NCBI GenBank assembly: GCA_964555565.1
Contig: CAZKTF010000006.1
Span: forward strand, 1 to 39,838
Reading direction: 5' to 3'
Source of the DNA: CAZKTF01 sp964555565
GTDB taxonomy: Bacteria; Planctomycetota; JAJSAM01; JAKLKS01
Length of the DNA: 39,838 nt
A program made the position numbers and the translations under genes. The notes under the pieces were generated by a model, which was given only the letters and a program-made list of their open reading frames with translations, was not told where the DNA came from and ran no database searches. How positions within the stretch are numbered: position 1 is the stretch's first letter; each line of letters starts with the position of its first letter. This document shows positions 29,342 through 35,807 of this stretch, in pieces.

Positions 29342-30556
29342 GTGAAGGCCCCGCCGAACCCGGCCCCGCCGCGCCCGGCGCCTCCCAACGCGGCGCCGGG
29401 CACGGCACCGGAGTGCGCGCGTTGCCAGAAGCCGCTCCGCCAGGAGTGGAACTTCTGCCCGGACTGCGCCTTCCCCGTGGGGACGGACCCGGGCACGCTC
29501 TCCTCGCAGATCCGGGTCCTCCTCCCGCCGCCTCTCGACCCGGGCCTCCCGCGGCCCGGCCCCGCGCCGGGCCCGCGCTGGCCCGCCATTTTCGCCGGGC
29601 TCGGGCTCGTCGTGGCCCTGGGCGCCGTGGGCGTCTTCGTGTGGCACCCGGAGCGGCTCGCGGCGCTCCTCGGCACGCCCCCTCGCTCGAGCCTCCCCCT
29701 GCCGGCCCCCTCCGACGCCCCCGACCCGGGCACGCCCGGGCTCCGCTGGATCCTCGTCCCCGCCGGGGAGTTCGGCTACGGCCCCCCGGCCGAGGGGCAT
29801 CCCTTCTCCGAGACCGTGGACCTCCCCGCCTTCGAGATCTCCCAGTACGAGATCACGAACGAGCAGTGGCGCGAGTACCTCCTCGCGCGCCGCGAGGACC
29901 TGGTGGCCTCGGGGAAGTGGCGGGCGGCTGTCCCGTCCTACTGGGAGTGGCCCGGGAAGGAGACCGGGGACCCGCCCCCGGAGGGGATCGGCGAGGGCGG
30001 CGTGCGCCTCCCCCCCGAGGAGGCCGCCCTGCCGGTGCGCGGCATCACCTTCGAGCAGGCCAGCATCGACTTCTGCGGGTGGCTCGACAGGTCGGGACGG
30101 GCCCGCGGGGCGCGGCTCCCCGCGGAGGACGAGTGGGAGAAGGCGGCCCGCGGCACCGCCGCGCCCACCTATCCCTGGGGGGAGAAGTTCTGGTTCGAGG
30201 CGCGCGTCCCGGGGACGAGCGAGACCTTCCTCGAGCCGGGGGCGGTGGTGCGCCAGGGGAAGCCCTCGGCGGTGAACAGTCCGGGGCATGACGTGAGCCC
30301 CTGCGGCGTCTACCACATGGGCGGGAACGTCTCCGAGTGGACCGACCTCCGGCGGCTCGCCCCCGGCGAGACCCGGTCGGCCGGGCCCCACGACCTCTAC
30401 CGGGCCATCCGCGGGGCCTCCTACCAGGACGGGAAGGACGGGGAGTTCTACGCCAAGACCTGGCGGAACGACGTGCGCTGGGAACTCCGGGTGAGCGCGC
30501 TCTTCGTGGGGTTCCGGGTAGCCCGGTCGGTCCCCGAGCCGTCGGGGAAGAGGTGA
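29342..30556 (+). CDS. SUMF1/FGE-fold protein with zinc ribbon and membrane anchor
   Basis: This 404-aa protein has a Pro-rich N-terminus, a CARC...CPDC zinc ribbon (C25, C28, C39, C42) and one transmembrane helix (about 80-101). A formylglycine-generating-enzyme-type domain occupies about 134-398 (WILVPAGEFGYG, FEISQYEITNEQWREYL, ARLPAEDEWEKAARG, YPWGE, HMGGNVSEWT, AIRGASY, GFRVAR). The C-terminal segment that carries the two catalytic Cys in true FGE contains none here, so sulfatase maturation is unlikely. Such domains often act as binding modules. It heads an operon with the sigma factor 4 bp downstream. The start is a GTG without a clear ribosome site. Confidence 0.88.
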   Translation: MKAPPNPAPPRPAPPNAAPGTAPECARCQKPLRQEWNFCPDCAFPVGTDPGTLSSQIRVLLPPPLDPGLPRPGPAPGPRWPAIFAGLGLVVALGAVGVFVWHPERLAALLGTPPRSSLPLPAPSDAPDPGTPGLRWILVPAGEFGYGPPAEGHPFSETVDLPAFEISQYEITNEQWREYLLARREDLVASGKWRAAVPSYWEWPGKETGDPPPEGIGEGGVRLPPEEAALPVRGITFEQASIDFCGWLDRSGRARGARLPAEDEWEKAARGTAAPTYPWGEKFWFEARVPGTSETFLEPGAVVRQGKPSAVNSPGHDVSPCGVYHMGGNVSEWTDLRRLAPGETRSAGPHDLYRAIRGASYQDGKDGEFYAKTWRNDVRWELRVSALFVGFRVARSVPEPSGKR

Positions 30557-30560
30557 TCGG

Positions 30561-31133
30561 GTGGCGGCCGGCGACGCCGAGGTCGTGGCGCGGGTCCTCG
30601 GGGGAGACGTCGAGGCCTACGCGGTCCTGTTCCAGAAGTACGCCCGGGTCGCCCACGCCGTGGCCCTCGCCCGCACGACGCGCCGGGAGGCCGCGGCGGA
30701 GGTGACCCGGAAGGCCTTCGAGAAGGCCTACGCCGACCTGGAGCGGATCCCGCCCGGGGTGCGCTTCCCGCAGTTCCTCCTGAACGCGGTCCAGGAGATC
30801 GCCCGGGGGTACGCCCGGGAGCCCGGGCGGGGCCTCTCCCTTCTGCGGCCGAGGCCCGGGGAGGCCCGGGGCGCGGGGCCCGCGCTCGACCTCCGGCCGG
30901 TCCTCTCCCCGATGGTCGGCGAGGACGCGGCCCTCGTGGTGATGGAGACCGTGGCGAAGCTCCCCCCCAACTACCAGGTCCCGTTCCTCCTCCGCTACCT
31001 CGAGGGCATGTCCTACGCCGCGATCGCCGAGGCCACCGACTTCCCCGTCCAGGAGGTGCACACGGCCATCGACGGCGCGCGCCGGCTCTTCGAACGGGAG
31101 TTCCGGTTCGCCCTGGAGAAGGCCGCGTCGTGA
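30561..31133 (+). CDS. ECF-type RNA polymerase sigma factor
   Basis: This 190-aa protein has region 2 (about 5-85: DVEAYAVLFQKYARVAHAVAL, AFEKAYADLERI, FPQFLLNAVQEIA) and region 4 (about 125-180: VAKLPPNYQVPFLLRYLEGM, SYAAIAEATDFPVQEVHTAI). A Gly/Pro/Arg linker joins them. Region 2 is divergent, lacking the usual DxxQE of the core-binding helix (it reads REAAAEVTRKAFEKAY). It starts with GTG four bases after the FGE-like gene and ends in a GTGA overlap with the anti-sigma gene. It would direct transcription of a small regulon, probably including its own operon. Confidence 0.85.
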   Translation: MAAGDAEVVARVLGGDVEAYAVLFQKYARVAHAVALARTTRREAAAEVTRKAFEKAYADLERIPPGVRFPQFLLNAVQEIARGYAREPGRGLSLLRPRPGEARGAGPALDLRPVLSPMVGEDAALVVMETVAKLPPNYQVPFLLRYLEGMSYAAIAEATDFPVQEVHTAIDGARRLFEREFRFALEKAAS

Positions 31134-32689
31134 GGTGCCCCGAGGTCTCCCCGCTCGTCCAGCCCTGGGCCGACGGGGAACTCCCCGCCGCGGACCGCGG
31201 GCTCCTGGAGGAGCACGTCGCCTCCTGCCCCTCCTGCCGGCGCGAGACGGCGCGGGTGCGGGACAACGGGGCCTTCCTCCAGGAGATGCTCCAGGGCTTC
31301 CGGCTCCCGGGCGACTTCGACAGGGCCTTCCTGTTCCGCCTCCCGAGGAAGTCCGCCCGGGCGGTCGCCGCGGCCGCCGCCGCGGCCCCCGCGCCCGCGG
31401 CCGGGACCACGGTCATCACGGCGGCGCCCGCGAGGGGCGGCTCCCCGGCCGGCTGGATCGCCGGGGCGGTCCTCGTGGCCCTGGTCGCCGGCCTGGCCTG
31501 GTGGTTCGGGAGCGGTGAGGAGGACCGGCCGGCGGACGGCCAGGGCCGGCCCGCGCCGATCCCCCGGTCGAAGGACGGGAAGGGCCCGGCGGACGCCCGG
31601 CCCGTCCCCCTCCCGGGGACGAAGGGGCCGGGACCCGCGGGCGTCGGCCCGAAGCCCCCGGTCCCGGGCGGCGGCGAGGCGGCCGGCGGTCCCGCGGCCC
31701 GGACGGCCGAGGACCTCATCCGGCTGCTCAGGAAGGGCGGGCGCTACGGCCCCGTGGTGGCCCAGGGCTGGAGCATCCTCGCGGCGAGCGCCGCCGAGGC
31801 GGCCCGCATCCGGGAGGCCCTCGCGAAGGAGACCGCGCCCGAGGTCCGGGCCGCCCTCGCGCTCCTCCTCGGGGCGTCGAAGGAGGAGGCGAACCTCGAG
31901 GCGCTCCGCGGGCTGCTCCGGGACGGGAGCGCGCTCGTGCGCCAGGCGGCCATCCTCGGCCTGGCCCGCGCCCTGTCCCTCGATAGCCCCGTCAAGCAGA
32001 GGCACCAGGTCGGCCCCCCCCTCTCGTTCGGGGTGGAAGTCGGGGCGATGGGAGAGGCCGGGGGTGTGGCGGAGTTCGCCGGGCTCCTCGGCGGGGAGCC
32101 GGACGCGGGGGTGCGCGCCACCCTCTTCCAGGTCCTCGGGGCGAGCGCCGCCACGGAGGCCACCGCGCGGCAGAGGCTCCTCGACGCCCTCAAGGGCGAC
32201 TTCGGGGACGAGCTGCGCGACGAGGGGCTGAAGGGCCTCCAGGGGGTGAAGGAGGCCACGCTCCCGGCAGCCCTGGCCGAGCTCCTCCGCGAGCCGACCT
32301 TCCCGAAGAGGCTCCAGCAGCCGGTGCTCGCCCTCATGCTCGAGGCTGACCGGGTCGCCGCGTCGGAGGCCCTGGCCGGGATCGTCTCCGGGATCGAGGA
32401 CGCCGACCTGCGCCGCCACGTCCTGGACGGTGTGGCCTCGGGGGCCGGCAAGGGGGCCGAGAAGGCGCTCCTCGACGCGCTCTCCGGGGACGCCGAGGCG
32501 GGCATCCGGTCGGCCGCGGCGGCCCACCTGGCGCGCTATCCGACAGAGGAGACCCTGGCGGCCCTGGAGAAGGCGTCGGAGCACGACGAGAACCAGGGGG
32601 TGCGGGAGACGGCGGCGCGGAGCCTCGAGCAGGTCCGCCGGGTGCTGGAGGCGCGCAAGCAGGAGACGCCGCACGAAGAGGTGAAATAG
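31130..32689 (+). CDS. Membrane anti-sigma factor fused to HEAT-repeat domain
   Basis: This 519-aa protein has an N-terminal zinc-binding anti-sigma domain with C3, H29, C33 and C36 (HVASCPSC). An Ala-rich linker leads to a transmembrane helix at about 107-127 and a Pro/Gly-rich stalk. A C-terminal periplasmic domain (about 190-515) follows, of HEAT-like repeats (EVRAALALLLGASKEEANLE, ALVRQAAILGLARALS, GVRATLFQVLGASA, GIRSAAAAHLARYPTEETLA). The layout suggests that the cytoplasmic zinc finger holds the neighbouring sigma factor while the outer HEAT domain senses an envelope signal. The GTG overlaps the sigma stop, so stoichiometric synthesis is expected. The signal is unknown. Confidence 0.87.
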   Translation: MRCPEVSPLVQPWADGELPAADRGLLEEHVASCPSCRRETARVRDNGAFLQEMLQGFRLPGDFDRAFLFRLPRKSARAVAAAAAAAPAPAAGTTVITAAPARGGSPAGWIAGAVLVALVAGLAWWFGSGEEDRPADGQGRPAPIPRSKDGKGPADARPVPLPGTKGPGPAGVGPKPPVPGGGEAAGGPAARTAEDLIRLLRKGGRYGPVVAQGWSILAASAAEAARIREALAKETAPEVRAALALLLGASKEEANLEALRGLLRDGSALVRQAAILGLARALSLDSPVKQRHQVGPPLSFGVEVGAMGEAGGVAEFAGLLGGEPDAGVRATLFQVLGASAATEATARQRLLDALKGDFGDELRDEGLKGLQGVKEATLPAALAELLREPTFPKRLQQPVLALMLEADRVAASEALAGIVSGIEDADLRRHVLDGVASGAGKGAEKALLDALSGDAEAGIRSAAAAHLARYPTEETLAALEKASEHDENQGVRETAARSLEQVRRVLEARKQETPHEEVK

Positions 32690-32694
32690 CAAGA

Positions 32695-32831
32695 TAGGGG
32701 TCAGACCTCGGGCGTTTGCAAACCGTGCCTTCATTCCCCTCGTGTCGCTCCCCAGCGTTTGCAAACGACTGGGGTCTGACCCCTCTGCCCCTCAGCACCA
32801 GCGTTTGCAAACGCCCGAGGTCTGACCCCTA
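32695..32831. repeat. 137-bp GGGGTCWGACC element, copy B, with perfect 29-bp ends
   Basis: The ends 32695-32723 and 32803-32831 are perfect inverted repeats of 29 nt, starting TAGGGGTCAGACC and ending at the CGTTTGCAAAC palindrome. The interior holds a further CGTTTGCAAACG and GGGGTCTGACCCC, and 32740-32788 is an exact inverted copy of 4412-4460. It lies six bases after the anti-sigma stop, and its right end supplies the stop codon of the Cys-rich gene (32829-32831). Confidence 0.88.
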
Positions 32832-33023
32832 GCGTCTACGCGCGGGCACCGGGTGGAGCTCCTCGTCGCTCTCCACGGGCGCCGGGGCGGCGGGCTTCAT
32901 CCGGGCGATCATCCGGGAGACCTTCTTCTCCCAGACGACCTTGATGCAGCCGGACATGTAGGGGCAGTCCCTGGTCAGGCAGACGAAGTCTTCCCGGCCG
33001 TAGCACCACTTCTTCTTGCCCAT
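32829..33023 (-). CDS. Small Cys-rich protein, unknown function
   Basis: This 64-aa protein begins MGKKKWCYGREDFVCLTRDC and has four cysteines (C7, C15, C20, C26) in 20 residues, probably a metal-binding or Fe-S knuckle. A basic helix follows, then a Pro/Glu tail. I recognise no family. The ATG at 33023 has GGAGGGG seven bases upstream. The longer frame to 33098 is Pro/Arg-rich and unlikely. TAGAAT at 33115-33110 with TTGTGG 17 bases before is a candidate promoter. The stop codon is formed by the end of the 32695-32831 repeat. Confidence 0.65.
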   Translation of the reverse strand: MGKKKWCYGREDFVCLTRDCPYMSGCIKVVWEKKVSRMIARMKPAAPAPVESDEELHPVPARRR

Positions 33024-33109
33024 GACAGGACCCCTCCGTGGGCCAGGACCGTCCCCGGCCCGCGCCGGCCGCCCCGGTTCCGGGGCGCCCCACGGCACCG
33101 AGCCCGGGG

Positions 33110-33138
33110 ATTCTAACCCCCTCCCCCCTCCCCCACAA
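33110..33138 (-). promoter_or_regulatory. Candidate promoter of the Cys-rich gene
   Basis: On the minus strand TTGTGG (33138-33133), a 17-nt spacer and TAGAAT (33115-33110) lie about 87 bp before the ATG. Confidence 0.35.
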
Positions 33139-33161
33139 GGGGTAGAGGGCCTTCGCCCTAG

Positions 33162-33202
33162 CCCCCCTCTTCGGGGGGGGGATCTCCCCCCGAAGAGGGG
33201 GG
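33162..33202. repeat. 17-bp perfect palindrome
   Basis: CCCCCCTCTTCGGGGGG (33162-33178) is inverted at 33186-33202 around a 7-nt loop. Each arm also contains the self-complementary CCCCGAAGAGGGG-type core. It stands in the 340-bp gap 33024-33363, which otherwise holds the Cys-rich gene promoter, an unusually AT-rich 60 bp (about 33250-33310) and the terminator at 33317-33344. It is probably a dispersed palindromic repeat. Confidence 0.7.
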
Positions 33203-33316
33203 GGCATCCAGGATTCGTCGGTCCCCGGGGCGCGCGGCTGGAGGAGATTCCTTGAACGTAACCCTTGATAAGACAACTGGTTGCATTCTCCTGGCAGCGC
33301 TAACTCCCCAAACGAA

Positions 33317-33344
33317 GCGGGCCGCCCCGGTCGGGGCGGCCCGC
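33317..33344 (-). terminator. Terminator after the exported HEAT protein gene
   Basis: A perfect 12-bp stem (33317-33328 with 33333-33344, loop of 4) is followed on the minus strand by TTCGTTTGG. It begins 20 bases after the stop codon. Confidence 0.65.
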
Positions 33345-33363
33345 GAGGATCGGCGTTCGAAGG

Positions 33364-35523
33364 CTAGACCCGCGCGCGGGCGAGCACCTCGTTGCGCTGG
33401 ACCTCGGTCAGGTTCATCCCGCCGAGGGCCCCGGCGCAGGCGGAGCGGACCGCCAGCGAAGACAGGTCCCCGACCCCTCCGAGGAGCGTCTCGTACACCG
33501 GCCGCGAGGGGGCCTTGCCGGACAGGATCTTCCCGATCGCCTTCGCGCTCCCGGCCCGGACGGCCTCGGAGTGGGCCGTGTTGGCGACCGCCCCGGCGAG
33601 CGCGTCCACCGACTCCGCGGTCCCGAACCGCTCCAGGGCGGCGAGGGCCTTGACCTTGAGCGAGTCCGGCTTGTCCTGCGCGAGGGTCCCGGCGAGCGCG
33701 CCCTGGGCCCGGGAGAAGTCGAAGCAGGGCGAGGGCAGGGACGTGGCGATGAGCCCGCAGGCGTACTCGGAGAGCCACAGGGCCTTCTCCCGGTCCCCGA
33801 GGGGGCTCTTCGAGGCGGCGTCGCGGACCGCCGGGACGAAGACCGCCGGGGAGGCGGGGGTGGTGACGACGCCCGAGATGGCCTCGCCGTAGAGCTTCTT
33901 GACGTCCTCGGCCTGGGACTCCGGCGCCACGACCAGCACCGGGACCTGGGACGTGCGCGCGTCCCGCCGGATGTCGTTCACGACGTGCTGCGCCAGCATG
34001 TCCTTGAGGGAGGCGGAGACGAGGACCGCGTCGAAGGGGACCTCCTTGGAGCGGATGAGGCCCTCGGCCCCGCTGCGGGCGACGACGGCGTTCATGCCGC
34101 CCTTGACGATCTCGGTCTGGAGCTGGACGGCCGTCTTGCTGTCGTCCACGACGACGAGGACCTGCCGCATGGAGGCCAGGGCCACCGCCTTGGAGGCCAG
34201 CGGGACGACGAGGTCGCAGCGCGCGAAGGCCTTCTGCGGGGCGAGCCGGACGCAGCAGAGCGCCGCCGCCCACTGCACCGTCTGGTCCGGCGCGGTGAGC
34301 GCCCGCACGACCGACGACTTCTCGTCCAGGGACACCGTGTTGCCGAAGGTCGGGAGGAACTCGAGGACCGCGATGGCCACGGGGCCGTCGTTCCAGTCGA
34401 GGGCCATGTCGAGGGCGCCGAGGAGGACCGGGGCGCCGTTGGCGAGGATGGCCGCGTCGGCCGCCTGGAGGCGGGACGCCAGCGCCTTCCCCTCCTCCGT
34501 GGACATCAGGGTGTCCTTCGCGCCGCCCGCCACGACCCGCTCGGCCGCGTAGACCAGGGAGAGCATCGCCTTCGCTTCCTTCGAGTTCGGGTCCGCGGCC
34601 ATGGCCGCGGCGCAGGCCTTCTCGGCGAGCGCCAGGTGGTAGAGGATCCGCGGGCAGTCGAGCTCCTGGAGCTTGCCGTCGGACCAGCGCCACATCGTGT
34701 AGGTGGTCCCGAGGTCGCGGAGCAGCTCCGGCATCCGGTTGTAGTACTTCTTCGCGATGTCGAGGAAGGCCTCGGTGGGGGACTTGTAGCTCGTCTTGTA
34801 CTCCTCGTTGTAGGCCTTCAGCGCGATGGCGGCCTGGCGCTTGACCGAGTCCGGCTGGTCCTTCGCCCCGGCCAGGGCCACGAGGACCGGCACGGCCCGC
34901 GGGTCGAGCAGGCGCCTGAGGACCACCACGACGTTCTGGCGCACGGCGGCGTCGGGGCTCTGGAGGGCCTCGACGAGGGGCAGGACAGCCTCGATGCCGA
35001 TGTCCTCGAGCGCCATGATCGCGTTCACGCGCTCGTTGGTGTCGTTGCTGCCGAGGTAGGGGACCAGGTAGGGGACCGCGTAGGCCCCGTGGTTGGCCAT
35101 GAGCATCCGCGAGCCGCGGCGCTTGGTCTCGACGTTGTCGCTCTTCACCGCGTCCTCGACGAGCTTCTTGATCGCCTCGGGGTCCTTGCTGCGCTGCTTG
35201 AGGGCCATGTGGCCGAGATCGAGGAGCCTCCTGGCCACCTGCTCGGACTCGCCGCCCGCGCCGAGCAGCTTGAGGAAGTTCTTCGTCTCGGTGTTCCGGA
35301 TGAGGTCGTAGACCTGATCCTGGGTCGGGTCCTCCTGGATCAGCTTCTTGAAGCTGTCGAGGGCGGCGGCGAACTCGCCCTTCTCGAGCGAGTTCATGCC
35401 GGAGTCGTAGAGCTGCTTCACCTTCCCCGCGTCCTGGGCGAATGCCCGGGAAGGAGCGCCCGCGCCGACGGCAAGAGCGGCGACCAGCGACGCGGCCATC
35501 GAAAGGCGGCCCGCAAGCCCCAT
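33364..35523 (-). CDS. Exported HEAT-repeat protein with embedded receiver-like domain
   Basis: This 719-aa protein has a signal peptide (about 1-29, ending SRAFA) that predicts export. TPR-like helices (about 30-80) and HEAT repeats (about 115-240, e.g. PDAAVRQNVVVVLRRL) precede a helical middle. A CheY-like segment at about 452-570 reads MRQVLVVVDDSKTAVQLQ, then GMNAVVARSGAEGLI, FDAVLVSASLKDM and VPVLVVAPES. The expected phospho-Asp position is Ser (VLVSA), so it is a pseudo-receiver. HEAT repeats resume to the C-terminus. The ATG at 35523 has GGGGGAGG six bases upstream and starts exactly at the signal peptide. Promoter at 35665-35692. Function unknown. Confidence 0.85.
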   Translation of the reverse strand: MGLAGRLSMAASLVAALAVGAGAPSRAFAQDAGKVKQLYDSGMNSLEKGEFAAALDSFKKLIQEDPTQDQVYDLIRNTETKNFLKLLGAGGESEQVARRLLDLGHMALKQRSKDPEAIKKLVEDAVKSDNVETKRRGSRMLMANHGAYAVPYLVPYLGSNDTNERVNAIMALEDIGIEAVLPLVEALQSPDAAVRQNVVVVLRRLLDPRAVPVLVALAGAKDQPDSVKRQAAIALKAYNEEYKTSYKSPTEAFLDIAKKYYNRMPELLRDLGTTYTMWRWSDGKLQELDCPRILYHLALAEKACAAAMAADPNSKEAKAMLSLVYAAERVVAGGAKDTLMSTEEGKALASRLQAADAAILANGAPVLLGALDMALDWNDGPVAIAVLEFLPTFGNTVSLDEKSSVVRALTAPDQTVQWAAALCCVRLAPQKAFARCDLVVPLASKAVALASMRQVLVVVDDSKTAVQLQTEIVKGGMNAVVARSGAEGLIRSKEVPFDAVLVSASLKDMLAQHVVNDIRRDARTSQVPVLVVAPESQAEDVKKLYGEAISGVVTTPASPAVFVPAVRDAASKSPLGDREKALWLSEYACGLIATSLPSPCFDFSRAQGALAGTLAQDKPDSLKVKALAALERFGTAESVDALAGAVANTAHSEAVRAGSAKAIGKILSGKAPSRPVYETLLGGVGDLSSLAVRSACAGALGGMNLTEVQRNEVLARARV

Positions 35524-35664
35524 TTCGCGCCTCCCCCAGCAGGGTTCGAAACCAAGGATCCCGGGGCGCGCCGGAACCGGCACCCCCCGCTGCCCACTCG
35601 TCGTCTTCCTTCGCCGGCGGGGCGTGGAATCGCCCCCGTCCGTCCCATCGCGAGTCGGGCGCGG

Positions 35665-35692
35665 ATTCTAGCCACCCCCCTAGGGTGGTCAA
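35665..35692 (-). promoter_or_regulatory. Promoter of the exported HEAT protein gene
   Basis: On the minus strand TTGACC (35692-35687), a 16-nt spacer and TAGAAT (35670-35665), giving a leader of about 135 nt to the ATG. Confidence 0.55.
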
Positions 35693-35712
35693 CGGAAATC
35701 CCCGGAGGGGGG

Positions 35713-35807
35713 AGGGGACGGCCCCATGCAGGTAGGAAGCCGGGTCGGAGGGGGGGGAGACCCGCCGGAGGTGCGCTCGAGTTTCTTGCCTACTTGCGGA
35801 CGTCCCC
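35713..35807. repeat. Decayed GGGGACGTCC inverted repeat overlapping the nagZ stop
   Basis: The right arm (35790-35807) is the exact 18-base head GGGGACGTCCGCAAGTAG (minus strand) of the 29240-29321 palindrome. The left arm near 35713-35737 matches it at roughly three of four positions. The right arm encodes the last residues (GDVRK) and stop of nagZ. Confidence 0.6.

Noticed and set aside
29342..30556. Active formylglycine-generating enzyme for sulfatases
   Set aside because: The C-terminal catalytic cysteines are absent and no sulfatase gene is in the window.
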